A stretch of DNA of 64,000 nucleotides from UBA7434 sp042090785 (GCA_042090785.1 JBELIP010000003.1:1-64000); one strand, 5' to 3'; positions 52,897-62,594 are shown, counted from the stretch's first letter. Notes: a model not told the origin generated them from the sequence alone. Program-made: numbers and translations.

Positions 52897-52986
52897 AAAG
52901 ATATAACTAGAGTGTGCAAATCTGGGGCATAAAAAAAATCCAGAGAGTCTCACGGCGGCTTATTCAGCATTATACGGGTGAATAGA

Positions 52987-53017
52987 CCCTAATATAATGT
53001 TTATATTGGGGTTTTTT
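52987..53017 (+). terminator. Orphan plus-strand rho-independent terminator
   Basis: An 11-bp stem (CCCTAATATAA with TTATATTGGGG, one T-G pair) around TGT is followed by six T. No plus-strand gene precedes it: eda is on the minus strand. It would end a short RNA of roughly 100 bases made from the eda/zwf spacer, or act as an attenuator in a long zwf leader. On the minus strand no T-run follows the stem. Confidence 0.8.
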
Positions 53018-53123
53018 GTTTAAACTAACACATCTAATTACTCGCCAAATGCATTATAATGAAGGCAATAACGTAAAAGACCTAATTAGAAAGTAAAGCT
53101 AGATATTGGCCTAAATATCCCGA

Positions 53124-53149
53124 TTTTATTGCCAGAATTTTTATTGCCA
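53124..53149. repeat. Direct repeat TTTTATTGCCA, two copies
   Basis: Two perfect 11-bp copies start 15 bp apart, about 105-130 bases upstream of zwf. A regulator site is possible; no known consensus is matched. Confidence 0.7.
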
Positions 53150-53255
53150 AGATAAAGATCCGCTCACGATAGAATTGATTAACTTTGATAAATAAAAATA
53201 TTTGACACACAGTGTTACAAAATGACCTATTGAAAAAACCCCATTGGATTGATCT

Positions 53256-54767
53256 ATGACAGCTAAAATCAACACCGAATTAAAAACCACCATCGTTATT
53301 GTTGGCGGTAATGGCGACCTCGCCCTTCGTAAACTTCTTCCTGCACTCTTTGGCCTTCATCATCGCGGCTTACTCAATTCGGTAGGAAAAATTATAGGCA
53401 CTGGTCGTGCTCAATTAGATAGAGAAAACTATGTCGCTTTAGTTGATGAAAAGAGAAAACTTTTTTCAGGAAATAGCGACAAAGAAAATGCCGCTATTGA
53501 CGGCGACTGGCAAAAATTTATTGCGCTAGTTGACTACTGCAAATTAGAAGCCGACAACTCAGCACAATATGACGACCTCTCTAACATGATTACTGTTGAT
53601 GGTGAGCGCGCTCCTGTTACCTACTACCTGAGTACCGTCCCAGCACTTTACGGCATGATTTGCGAAAACCTTAAATCACATGACTTAGCCGCAGATGTTG
53701 ACCAAGTAGTCTTAGAAAAACCGCTTGGCCACAACCTTGAAACCTGTAATGAAATCCATGCTGCCGTTGCTAAAGTGTTTGATGAATCAAAAACTTTCCG
53801 TATAGATCATTACCTAGGTAAAGAAACAGTACAAAACCTGCTCACGCTTCGCTTTAGTAACGCCCTATTCAACCCTCTATGGAATAACCGCTACATAGAT
53901 AACGTACAAATAACCGTTGCAGAGTCGATTGGTGTTGCAGGGCGCGCAGCTTTTTATGGAAAAACTGGCGCACTACGCGACATGGTCCAAAACCATTTAT
54001 TGCAAATACTCAGTATGGTTGCCATGGAGCCACCGTCAAAACTCAATGCCGATGCCATTCGTAACGAAAAAGTAAAAGTACTTGAAGCATTAAGTCCTAT
54101 TACACCCGACGACGTAAGAGATAATGTTGTCCGTGGCCAATATACAGAAGGCGCAGTAGACAGCGAAGCTGTTGTTGGGTTTTTAGAAGAAGATGATTAT
54201 AAAGGCAGTGACGAAAACAGTAATGAATTCTCCAACACCGAAACATTTGTAGCTCTAAAAGCCGAGGTGCATAACTGGCGCTGGGCAGGCGTTCCCTTTT
54301 ATCTTCGCACAGGTAAACGTTTACGTCGTCGCTACTCTGAAATTGTTATTGAGTTTAAACGTCAGCCTTTCTCATTGTTTGAAGATGACCCAAATGACTT
54401 TGCTAACAAAATGGTTATTACCATTCAGCCAGAAGAACACATCCGCCTGCACACTTTGCACAAACAGCCCGGTCTATCTGGCAAGTTAAAGCTTCAGCCA
54501 GTTGCGCTAGACTTAAGCAATGATGCTGAAGACGGTTTAAATAGCTATGATGCTTACGAGCGTTTACTGCTTGACATTGTTAACGGTGATCAGACGCTCT
54601 TTATGCGCAGCGACGAAGTTGAAGCAGCTTGGCGCTGGACCGATAGTATTATCAGTAGCTGGACAGATGTTGGTTTGAAAGTTAAACCTTATGCATCTGG
54701 CACCATGGGACCCACTAAATCGCTTGCACTCCCTGAGCGCGACGATAGAAGCTGGCACGAATCATGA
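53256..54767 (+). CDS. zwf: Glucose-6-phosphate dehydrogenase Zwf
   Basis: Oxidises glucose 6-phosphate to 6-phosphogluconolactone; 503 residues. The nucleotide-binding segment is IVGGNGDLALRKLLPAL, where most family members have GASGDLA, a mild variation. The active-site motif RIDHYLGKE has Asp184 and His185. Also present are GRAAFYGKTGALRDMVQNHLLQ and YLRTGKRLRRR. First gene of zwf-pgl-edd-glk; pgl overlaps by 4 bases. Confidence 0.96.
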   Translation: MTAKINTELKTTIVIVGGNGDLALRKLLPALFGLHHRGLLNSVGKIIGTGRAQLDRENYVALVDEKRKLFSGNSDKENAAIDGDWQKFIALVDYCKLEADNSAQYDDLSNMITVDGERAPVTYYLSTVPALYGMICENLKSHDLAADVDQVVLEKPLGHNLETCNEIHAAVAKVFDESKTFRIDHYLGKETVQNLLTLRFSNALFNPLWNNRYIDNVQITVAESIGVAGRAAFYGKTGALRDMVQNHLLQILSMVAMEPPSKLNADAIRNEKVKVLEALSPITPDDVRDNVVRGQYTEGAVDSEAVVGFLEEDDYKGSDENSNEFSNTETFVALKAEVHNWRWAGVPFYLRTGKRLRRRYSEIVIEFKRQPFSLFEDDPNDFANKMVITIQPEEHIRLHTLHKQPGLSGKLKLQPVALDLSNDAEDGLNSYDAYERLLLDIVNGDQTLFMRSDEVEAAWRWTDSIISSWTDVGLKVKPYASGTMGPTKSLALPERDDRSWHES

Positions 54768-55489
54768 GTAGCGAGCAAACAATGCAATCAATAGAAAAGC
54801 ACATACGTAATAACTTTGATGACCGCGCAGCATTAGAGACTGCATTAGCTAACACAATAATTGCGCAACTTAGCGAAGCGATTAAAACTGATGGCAAAGC
54901 AAGCATTGCTGTTTCTGGTGGCTCTACACCAAAAGCTTTATTTGCTGCACTCAGCCTAGCGGATATCGACTGGTCAAAAGTTGATGTCACACTGGTTGAT
55001 GAGCGCTGGGTTGATACCAGTAGCGAACAAAGCAACGAGCGCATGTTACGTGAATGTTTTGCTATTAATTATGCCGCCAAAGCAAACATTATTGGCATGA
55101 AATCAGCCGATGATGATGTTGCTTACGGTGTTGAAAACTATAACCATAAATTAGCTAACGTTATTAAGCAGCCTTTTGACGTAGTCATTTTAGGTATGGG
55201 CGGCGACGGCCATACAGCATCTTGGTTTCCTGACGCACCCGAAATTGATAATGCGCTTGACCCAGCAGCAAGCAGCCTAACACTTAGCACATTGCCACCC
55301 TCGCAACCCATGCCGAGAATAACAATAAGCTACCCGTGCGTTGCTGCAGCTAAAAACATTTACCTGCATATTACTGGCGATGACAAACGCCAAGTATTAG
55401 AGCATGGGTTAGACGGAACCAAAGCACTTCCCATTCACCGTACACTTTCTCAGTTAGAGCAAGCAGTTAATATTTATTGGGCTAACTAA
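54764..55489 (+). CDS. pgl: 6-phosphogluconolactonase Pgl
   Basis: Hydrolyses 6-phosphogluconolactone to 6-phosphogluconate; 241 residues of the DevB/SOL type. SVSGGSTP-like AVSGGSTPKALF, VDVTLVDERWV, and VVILGMGGDGHTASWFPDAP are the family motifs. The ATG overlaps the zwf stop (ATGA). Confidence 0.95.
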   Translation: MSSEQTMQSIEKHIRNNFDDRAALETALANTIIAQLSEAIKTDGKASIAVSGGSTPKALFAALSLADIDWSKVDVTLVDERWVDTSSEQSNERMLRECFAINYAAKANIIGMKSADDDVAYGVENYNHKLANVIKQPFDVVILGMGGDGHTASWFPDAPEIDNALDPAASSLTLSTLPPSQPMPRITISYPCVAAAKNIYLHITGDDKRQVLEHGLDGTKALPIHRTLSQLEQAVNIYWAN

Positions 55490-55573
55490 ATATACAGGCA
55501 AATAAAAAACCTCTTACTCAACAAGAACTGCTTACCAAAAAATACAAGCCAATAATTTTAAATAGGCCAATGC

Positions 55574-57397
55574 ATGAACCCGATAGTTGAACAAGTTACC
55601 CAGCGTGTTATTAAGCGCTCAGTTAAAACCCGCGCAGCTTACTTAGCTCGCTGCGAACAAATGCGCGATAACGGCCCACAACGTGGCGCACTAGGTTGTA
55701 GTAACCTTGCGCACGGTTTTGCTGCATGTAGTAGCGACGATAAAACCACCATGCGTTTAGAGAACTCACCGAATATAGGTATTGTTAGCTCTTATAACGA
55801 CATGCTCTCTGCACACCAACCATTTCTTGATTACCCAGAAATTATTAAAAAAGCGGCACACCAAATGGGTTGTACTGCACAATTTGCTGGTGGTGTTCCA
55901 GCCATGTGCGATGGTGTTACCCAAGGCACAGCGGGCATGGAGCTGAGCTTATTCAGCCGCGATGTTATTGCCACTGCAACCGCAGTATCGTTAAGTCACA
56001 ATATGTTCGACGCCGTTGTCTGCTTAGGCGTTTGCGATAAAATTGTTCCTGGCTTATTAATTGGCGCGCTCAGTTTTGGCCACCTCCCCTTAGTTATGGT
56101 ACCGGCAGGCCCAATGGCATCTGGTTTATCGAATAGCGAAAAAGCCAAAGTACGCCAGCAATATGCTAAAGGCGAAGTTGGTGATGAAGAGTTACTTGCC
56201 GCAGAATCAGCGGCCTATCATAGCGCCGGCACCTGTACGTTTTACGGCACGGCCAACAGTAACCAAATGCTAATGGAAGTTATGGGCTTGCATATACCCG
56301 GCTCAGCCTTTGTCCACCCAAGCGAAGATTTGCGCACCGGTTTAGTCGAAGCCGCTACCGAACAAGCTTGTAAAATTTCCGATCTTGGCAAAAACTACAC
56401 ACCGCTGTGTGAAGTAGTCAACGAAAAAACCATTGTTAATGCCTTAGTAGGTTTAATGGCTACCGGCGGCTCAACAAACCACACTATTCACTGGGTAGCC
56501 ATTGCGCGAGCTGCCGGCATTATTATTGACTGGGAAGACTTCTCTGATCTTTCGTCAGTAACACCATTATTAACGCGTGTTTACCCTAACGGTAGTGCTG
56601 ACGTGAACCATTTTCATCAAGCTGGCGGTAGTGAATTTGTTATTCGCGAATTAATAGATGCTGGTTATTTGCATAACGACGTTACAACTGTAATGGGTCA
56701 AGGTCTTAAACACTTTACGCAGCGTCCAAGCTGGGTGAATAACAACGTTGAGTGGGATCAAATTAACAAAGAGAGTTTAGATCCAGCTGTAGTTGCTACG
56801 GCAGACAAACCCTTTCAAGCAGACGGTGGTATTCGCTTATTAACAGGAAATTTAGGTCGTAGTGTTATTAAAGTGTCGGCAGTTGCTGAAGAGCATCGTT
56901 TTATAGAAGCGCCAGCCATGATTTTTAATGACCAACTTGAATTACAAACGGCTTTTGAAAAAGGCTTAATGGAAAAAGATCTAGTTGCGGTAATGCGTTT
57001 TCAGGGACCTCAGGCTAACGGTATGCCTGAGCTGCACAAAATGACCCCGTTTCTTGGCATTCTACAAGACAAAGGTTTTAAGGTAGCGCTTATTACTGAT
57101 GGCAGAATGTCAGGCGCATCTGGCAAAGTCCCTTCAGCCATACACATTACTCCCGAGGCTGTTTGCGGCGGATCAATTGCCAAGTTAAAAGATGGCGACA
57201 TGGTGCGCTTAGACGCCAACACAGGCGAAGTAACGGCCTTAGTTGAAGAGAGCGAATGGGAAAGTCGTGAGCTAGCGACATACAATCCAGCCGAGTCAGG
57301 GTTTGGCACAGGTCGTGAGTTGTTTGGTTTTATGCGTGGTCAAGTTTGTGGTGCCGAGCAAGGTGCTACCGTTTTTCAACACTGGGAAGAAAATTAA
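55574..57397 (+). CDS. edd: 6-phosphogluconate dehydratase Edd
   Basis: Fe-S dehydratase converting 6-phosphogluconate to KDPG, the defining Entner-Doudoroff step; 607 residues. Motifs are SYNDMLSAHQPF, GGVPAMCDGVTQG, CLGVCDKIVPGL, ESAAYHSAGTCTFYGTANSNQM and DGRMSGASGKVPSAIHITPEA. Cysteines in CDGVTQG, CDKI and CTFYGTA are positioned as cluster ligands. It lies 84 bases after pgl. Confidence 0.96.
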   Translation: MNPIVEQVTQRVIKRSVKTRAAYLARCEQMRDNGPQRGALGCSNLAHGFAACSSDDKTTMRLENSPNIGIVSSYNDMLSAHQPFLDYPEIIKKAAHQMGCTAQFAGGVPAMCDGVTQGTAGMELSLFSRDVIATATAVSLSHNMFDAVVCLGVCDKIVPGLLIGALSFGHLPLVMVPAGPMASGLSNSEKAKVRQQYAKGEVGDEELLAAESAAYHSAGTCTFYGTANSNQMLMEVMGLHIPGSAFVHPSEDLRTGLVEAATEQACKISDLGKNYTPLCEVVNEKTIVNALVGLMATGGSTNHTIHWVAIARAAGIIIDWEDFSDLSSVTPLLTRVYPNGSADVNHFHQAGGSEFVIRELIDAGYLHNDVTTVMGQGLKHFTQRPSWVNNNVEWDQINKESLDPAVVATADKPFQADGGIRLLTGNLGRSVIKVSAVAEEHRFIEAPAMIFNDQLELQTAFEKGLMEKDLVAVMRFQGPQANGMPELHKMTPFLGILQDKGFKVALITDGRMSGASGKVPSAIHITPEAVCGGSIAKLKDGDMVRLDANTGEVTALVEESEWESRELATYNPAESGFGTGRELFGFMRGQVCGAEQGATVFQHWEEN

Positions 57398-57426
57398 GCA
57401 CAGCTTTTAATTAACGGATAACGGTC

Positions 57427-58461
57427 ATGACAACTGAAAACTTATTCCCGCGCTTAGTTGCCGATCTAGGCGGCACCAACATCCGCCTTGCTATTTGCGA
57501 CGCAGTGGATGTTGCGGGTCACAGCAAAGTTGAGTTACGCCAAATTGAACAGTTCAGTTTGCGTGATTATGAAGATCTAAAGCATTTAATTAAGCATTAC
57601 TTATCGAACAAAGGTTTAAGTGAAAGTGGTCAAAGTATTCAGTCTTGTTGTTTTGCCGTTGCCGGAGCTATCTTTAATAACAAAGTAAAGATGACCAACT
57701 ACGATTGGGAAATATCGACTGATTTATTAAAGGATATTTTAGGTATACAGCACGCATGGTTAATTAATGATTTTGCAGCCATTGCTCATGCAGTGCCCTA
57801 CCTTGATGATTCACAGTTAGTTTCGATTGGTGATGGTGAGCCTAACCCTGATGCGCCGATGGCTTTATTTGGCCCAGGCACTGGTCTTGGTGCTGCATTA
57901 TTAATTCCGTTATCCAGTAATACTGAAAAACGCAATTATAAAGTCGTTGCGACTGAAGGTGGGCATGCAGCAATCAGTGCTCGCAGTTCGCTTGAACTTG
58001 CCATTTTTGATTATTGGCGCGCTAAGGGCAGCCGCATTAACCGGGAGTTTTTTGTTTGTGGTGCAGGTATTGAACGCTTGTATGAAGCGATTGTTGCTAT
58101 TAATAATCATGGCGCCGCACTGGATGATGCAAAGTCGTTAACGGCACCACAAATTCAGCTGCGTGGCTGTGGGGATGGTACAACAGCTAAGGATGATTAT
58201 TGTCGCCAGGCGATGCATGCCTTTTGTACCTTGCTAGGCAGTGCTGCAGGTGATCAGGCGTTGTGTACTGGCGCTCAGGGTGGTTTGATTTTGGCAGGTG
58301 GGATTTTGCCGAAGTTTGTTGAGTTTTTATCGCAGAGTAATTTTCGCCATCGCTTTGAGAGTAAGGGGGTGATGTCGGATTATAATAAGGCTATTGCTAC
58401 GCAGTTGATTGTTGAGCCGCAACCGGGGTTGATTGGGGCAGCGGCTTATAGTCCTGAATGA
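57427..58461 (+). CDS. glk: Glucokinase Glk
   Basis: ATP-dependent hexokinase of the bacterial Glk family, 344 residues. LVADLGGTNIRLAI near the N-terminus, LINDFAAIAHAVPYL (catalytic Asp), FGPGTGLGAALL and ATEGGHAAISARS follow the family pattern; GGLILAGGILPKF is close to the C-terminus. It lies 29 bases after edd and supplies glucose 6-phosphate to zwf. Confidence 0.94.
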   Translation: MTTENLFPRLVADLGGTNIRLAICDAVDVAGHSKVELRQIEQFSLRDYEDLKHLIKHYLSNKGLSESGQSIQSCCFAVAGAIFNNKVKMTNYDWEISTDLLKDILGIQHAWLINDFAAIAHAVPYLDDSQLVSIGDGEPNPDAPMALFGPGTGLGAALLIPLSSNTEKRNYKVVATEGGHAAISARSSLELAIFDYWRAKGSRINREFFVCGAGIERLYEAIVAINNHGAALDDAKSLTAPQIQLRGCGDGTTAKDDYCRQAMHAFCTLLGSAAGDQALCTGAQGGLILAGGILPKFVEFLSQSNFRHRFESKGVMSDYNKAIATQLIVEPQPGLIGAAAYSPE

Positions 58462-58506
58462 TTTTAATGCGGGTTCGAGTTTGACCTTGAACCTTCAAAC
58501 AAACTC

Positions 58507-58542
58507 AAAAAAAAAGCCCCACTTAATAAAGCAGGGCTTTTT
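58507..58542. terminator. Bidirectional terminator between glk and gluP
   Basis: AAAAAGCCC and GGGCTTTTT pair around a 14-base loop. A-runs on the left and T-runs on the right make it work on both strands for the convergent glk and gluP. Confidence 0.92.
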
Positions 58543-58560
58543 CCAGATTAAATACAAACC

Positions 58561-59790
58561 TTACGACTTAACCACCGAACCCTTCAAGCCATAAAAAACA
58601 ATATACATATAACATACAATAGCCAACAAAAACGCCGGCTGCACACCATAGGCATCAGCAAGCAAACCCTGCAACAATGGCACAATAGCACCGCCCACAA
58701 TAGCCAAGCACAAAATACCCGACCCCTGACTAGTATGCTTACCCAAACCCGTTAAACCCAAACTAAAAATGGTCGGAAACATAATTGAATTAAACAAACC
58801 AACAAACAAAATAGACCACATGGCTATTTGCCCATCTGTAAACACCGCCAAAGCAACCAACGCAGATGCAGCAAGCCCACTAAATGCTAAAGCTTTGCCC
58901 GCAGCAATATACTGCATAGCCGCCGCACCAATAAAGCGACCAATCATCGCCCCACCCCAGTAAAAAGAAACGTATTTCGCCGCATCCATTTCTTCTAAAC
59001 CAGCAATGTTAGGCTCGCCTAAAAAATTAATTAAAAAGCTACCAATTGAAACTTCGGCCCCAACGTATAAGAAGATGGCCAAAGCACCCAATACTAAATG
59101 CGAGTAACCCCAAGCAGAACCATCACCCGCTTCTACTGTGGTTTCGTCTTCTTCAACATCAACCGTCGGTAAATTTAGTACAGCAAAAATAACTGACATC
59201 AAAATTAATGCTGCCGCTAATGCAAGATAAGGCATCTGTACTGAACTTGCATCCGCCACACTATTCTCTACCGCATTAGTCGCCGAGGTAAGAATTAAAA
59301 TACCACCTATCCATGGCCCTATGGTGGTGCCTAAAGAGTTGAATGCCTGTGTCATTGTCAAACGGCTACTGGCTGTTTCTGCTGCACCTAAAATAGTGAC
59401 ATAGGGGTTAGCAGCAACTTGTAACAACGTTATACCTGACGCTAAAACAAATAGCGCCGCTAAAAAGTAATTGTAAGATTGAAATTCCGCTGCTGGATAA
59501 AAACAAGCGCAACCAATACCCGCAATAATTAATCCGACAACAATGCCTGACTTATAACCAATTCGTTTAACTAAATTACCTGCAGGTAGTGAAACAACAA
59601 AGTAGGCAAAGAAAAAACAAAACTGAACCATCATTGCTTCGGTATAACTCAACTCAAATACGGCTTTTAAACGGGGTATTAGTACATCATTAAGGCTGGT
59701 GATTAAGCCCCACATAAAGAATAGTGAGGTTAAAGAAACTAAGGCAAAGCCATAGGTATTTTTATTATTGCTCGTAGAGTGATCAATCAT
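58561..59790 (-). CDS. Sugar MFS transporter, GluP/FucP type
   Basis: A 409-residue, 12-helix transporter of the glucose/galactose (fucose) permease family. SLFFMWGLITSLNDVLIPRLKAVFELSYTEAMMVQFCFFFAYFVVSLPAG, QVAANPYVTILG, and SRLTMTQAFNSLGTTIGP are the family motifs. Probable role: proton-driven import of glucose or galactose into the cytoplasm. Close to glk and the Entner-Doudoroff genes, which suggests glucose as substrate. Confidence 0.9.
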   Translation of the reverse strand: MIDHSTSNNKNTYGFALVSLTSLFFMWGLITSLNDVLIPRLKAVFELSYTEAMMVQFCFFFAYFVVSLPAGNLVKRIGYKSGIVVGLIIAGIGCACFYPAAEFQSYNYFLAALFVLASGITLLQVAANPYVTILGAAETASSRLTMTQAFNSLGTTIGPWIGGILILTSATNAVENSVADASSVQMPYLALAAALILMSVIFAVLNLPTVDVEEDETTVEAGDGSAWGYSHLVLGALAIFLYVGAEVSIGSFLINFLGEPNIAGLEEMDAAKYVSFYWGGAMIGRFIGAAAMQYIAAGKALAFSGLAASALVALAVFTDGQIAMWSILFVGLFNSIMFPTIFSLGLTGLGKHTSQGSGILCLAIVGGAIVPLLQGLLADAYGVQPAFLLAIVCYMYIVFYGLKGSVVKS

Positions 59791-59869
59791 TGTGGTTTTC
59801 TCAATAAATTATAATTAGATTACCGATAGTACACAATTATTGAGAACATGTTAACTATCCTATATATGC

Positions 59870-59897
59870 AAAAACGGCCTGCAATGCAGGCCGTTTA
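59870..59897 (-). terminator. Terminator after the TonB-dependent receptor
   Basis: AAACGGCCTGCA and TGCAGGCCGTTT form a perfect 12-bp stem with a 1-base loop, 25 bases past the receptor stop; on the minus strand the stem runs into a short T-run (TTTT). It separates the receptor from gluP. Confidence 0.85.
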
Positions 59898-59921
59898 AAT
59901 AGAACATGGTCTAAGTAAAGT

Positions 59922-62594
59922 TTATAAACCCCATTTAATACGCACACCATAAATTTTAGGGCGGGTAAAGAAGCGTGTATTACTGTCTTGCGTAATAAGC
60001 ATCGCTGTAGGCTGAACTAGGTCGGTTAAGTTGTTCACATAACCTTCAATACGTAAGTTTGTATCACCGTGGTTATAACCCACACCTAAATCTACCGTCC
60101 AGTAACCTTTTACTAAATCATCTAAACGTGGGTCAACAATACCTGTCTCTTCAAATTCACGGCTGTAATCTAAGCTGTTATAAATAGACAAGAAGTGATC
60201 ATCACGATAACCAACAGATAATAAGTAGTCAAAACGGCCTGAAGGTAAGTCGATTGCCTGACCTAAAGAGAAGTTAAATTGGTTTTCGGCAGTACGCGGT
60301 AAGCGGTTACCAGAGATATCAATAAAACGTGCATTTAATGGATCAATATCTGCTTGGTAACGCGAATCTTGAATCGGGTCTGCTTGGTCAATTTGTGCTT
60401 TTAAGTACAAGTAAGTCCAAGACAATGTTAAGTCCCAAGGTAAGAAGAACTTACCATCAAGCTGACCACCACTAACACTGGAGTCAGCAGCGTTAAAACA
60501 GAAGTTTACACCCAATGAAGCCAATGGCGCTTCTTCAGTTGATGATTGACCACCTTCGGCAATTTCAATCGCTTGCTCTACGGTTACAACATTACAAAAT
60601 ACTTGGTCTGTGTAATCGTTATAAAAGATAGAACCGTTAAACTGCGTTGGGATAGAACCTAAATCAAACGTGTTTTTAAAACCAAGCTCATATAAGGTAA
60701 CTTGCTCTGTACCATAACTCACAGGGCGATCTAAGTTAGGGAAGTTATCATTAAAACCACCTGTCTTATGACCCGTAGCAATTAAGCCATAAGTAAGAAA
60801 GTCTTCATCAATCTTATGCTCTACACGAAGACGCCAATCAACAAAGTTATCGTCAATCTCACCGTCTTGAACCGTAATAGCATTAGCTGGATCAATAATG
60901 CTTACATAGGCACATTTGCCATCTGCTTGCGTATAAACACCGTCTGTACTGTTTACATCAGGACAGTCTGGTGCAGGGAATGTATTCTGGCCTGCATCAA
61001 AAGTGCCGTTAGCTAAAATGTCATCAATTGTATCGTTAACACCAAAACTGGTAATACCGTTGTAGTAGAAAGCTAAGAATTCATCATCAGATACTTCGCC
61101 GTTGCCATCGATATCGGGGTTGTAAATAGTTCTATCCAGTCCTGCAAATTCAAAGCCTGGAGTACCCACTCGAGCACCCTGACAGACGCCTAAATTACCA
61201 TCTTCATTTTCTGCACCAAGGCAAAAGCGGTAGGAGGCATTTACACCTTGACGCTCTTTATGGTCATCAGAAAAACGTAAACCGGCAGTTATACTTGTTC
61301 TGTCTGAGTAGTTCCAAGTCACATCAGAATAAATAGAGATGGAATCGGAATCGGTATTCGGCTGGTTAAATTCAAAGCCTTGGAAGTAAGTAGCTCTGTC
61401 GCCTGTTGAACCCAAAAAGCTATGCTGCTGCTCTTCAAAATAAAATAGACCCACCGTATACGAAACGGTTTGATCAGGCGGTGACACTAATCTTAATTCA
61501 TGGATATTTGAAACAGAACCCGTGCTGCTTTGATAAAAAGACCAGTTATCTAAAGCTTCACCAATAGGAGCCAAGTTGCCGCGAACACCTGGATAATCTG
61601 GTGTTAATGGTGTTGCTGCTCTATATTCAGCTAATAGATTACGATGACCATGAATGTATTCTAAGTTAGCAAAACCAAGCTCGTAATTAATTTGTAATTT
61701 TGTTCCCCAATGCGGGTTATATAGTTCAGGCTCAAAACCGCGCGCATAAACAGATCTTGGGTTATCAACTGACTGCGGATCAATCTCGTTACCCAACAAG
61801 TTGGCATAGTTACTACCTGTCCAACCTGTACCCTCTTCTAACAAATAGTCAGCTGAGAAAAGCACTCTAAAATCGTCATTAGGCTCGTAAAGAAACGATA
61901 AGCGCACACCGGTGTTATCTTCTTTTTCAGATACACCAAGGTTTTTCTCGCTTACATCAGTGAAGTAAGAATCATGATCCATTTTATAAACAGCTAAACG
62001 GGCCGCAACTGAATCACTAATAGGCACGTTAACAACACCACGGAAAACTTTTTGGCCGTAGTTGCCGACTTCAGCTTCAAGGTCAACAACCCAGTTGTCT
62101 AACCATGGGTCCCAGGTAATGGCGTTGATTGAACCTGCCATAGCATTTCGACCACGAATAGTACCCTGTGGACCTACGTTGACCTCTACACGTGAAATAT
62201 CAAAAAAGGCCGAGCCTATGCCTGAAGGACGCGGAATATAAACGCCGTTAAAGTGAAAAGCTGCCGCTGGATCACCCAACTCCGTATTGTTGGATGAACC
62301 AATACCTCTAACCCATACCTCAAGGTTGTTACCGCTTTGGCCAATATCCAGACCTGGTACACTTTCAGCTAAATCGGCAATATTAATAATACCGCCCATA
62401 TCAAGCTCTTCAGCACTAATGCTAACAGCTGTGCCGCCAAAGTCCTGCAGATTCATCTCACGACGTTCCACGGTAACGATGACTTCTTCTATACCATTAC
62501 CTTCATCTTCAGAATCTTGTGACATAACAAGTGAAGATGAGGCCATGGTAACGGCCGCTAATAGAAATAATTTTAAAGTGTTTACCAATTTCAT
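59922..62594 (-). CDS. TonB-dependent outer-membrane receptor with EF-hand loop
   Basis: An 890-residue receptor. I chose the ATG at 62594, which has CGGA 7 bases upstream and gives a signal peptide (about 1-25, LFLLAAVTMASSSLVMS). The TonB box EEVIVT is at 36-41. The plug domain follows with LAESVPGLDIGQSGNNLEVWVRGIGSSN and VEVNVGPQGTIRGRNAMAGSIN, then a barrel ending in GVRIKWGL. A large extracellular insertion includes DIDGNGEVSDDE (494-505), a 12-residue EF-hand loop. The receptor lacks siderophore-type neighbours; the carbohydrate-binding protein upstream and gluP downstream suggest oligosaccharide uptake. An upstream ATG 16 codons earlier is less likely. Confidence 0.9.
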   Translation of the reverse strand: MKLVNTLKLFLLAAVTMASSSLVMSQDSEDEGNGIEEVIVTVERREMNLQDFGGTAVSISAEELDMGGIINIADLAESVPGLDIGQSGNNLEVWVRGIGSSNNTELGDPAAAFHFNGVYIPRPSGIGSAFFDISRVEVNVGPQGTIRGRNAMAGSINAITWDPWLDNWVVDLEAEVGNYGQKVFRGVVNVPISDSVAARLAVYKMDHDSYFTDVSEKNLGVSEKEDNTGVRLSFLYEPNDDFRVLFSADYLLEEGTGWTGSNYANLLGNEIDPQSVDNPRSVYARGFEPELYNPHWGTKLQINYELGFANLEYIHGHRNLLAEYRAATPLTPDYPGVRGNLAPIGEALDNWSFYQSSTGSVSNIHELRLVSPPDQTVSYTVGLFYFEEQQHSFLGSTGDRATYFQGFEFNQPNTDSDSISIYSDVTWNYSDRTSITAGLRFSDDHKERQGVNASYRFCLGAENEDGNLGVCQGARVGTPGFEFAGLDRTIYNPDIDGNGEVSDDEFLAFYYNGITSFGVNDTIDDILANGTFDAGQNTFPAPDCPDVNSTDGVYTQADGKCAYVSIIDPANAITVQDGEIDDNFVDWRLRVEHKIDEDFLTYGLIATGHKTGGFNDNFPNLDRPVSYGTEQVTLYELGFKNTFDLGSIPTQFNGSIFYNDYTDQVFCNVVTVEQAIEIAEGGQSSTEEAPLASLGVNFCFNAADSSVSGGQLDGKFFLPWDLTLSWTYLYLKAQIDQADPIQDSRYQADIDPLNARFIDISGNRLPRTAENQFNFSLGQAIDLPSGRFDYLLSVGYRDDHFLSIYNSLDYSREFEETGIVDPRLDDLVKGYWTVDLGVGYNHGDTNLRIEGYVNNLTDLVQPTAMLITQDSNTRFFTRPKIYGVRIKWGL
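61080..61115 (-). other. EF-hand calcium-binding loop coded inside the TonB receptor
   Basis: The codons spell DIDGNGEVSDDE, with Asp, Asp, Asn at loop positions 1, 3 and 5, Gly at 6, a hydrophobic residue at 8 and Glu at 12. This is the canonical calcium-binding pattern. It lies in a receptor region whose disulfide-capable cysteines (CLGAENEDGNLGVC upstream, CPDVNSTDGVYTQADGKC downstream) suggest an extracellular, ordered loop. Confidence 0.7.

Larger units (their letters stand above)
52854..53255. other. Divergent eda/zwf regulatory spacer
   Basis: About 400 bases without an open frame. From left to right it holds a TTTGGC/GCCAAA inverted repeat, a plus-strand terminator with no gene before it, and a direct repeat of TTTTATTGCCA. 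A TTGACA hexamer lies at 53202-53207, about 50 bases before zwf, without a clear -10 partner. These are listed separately. Confidence 0.7.
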
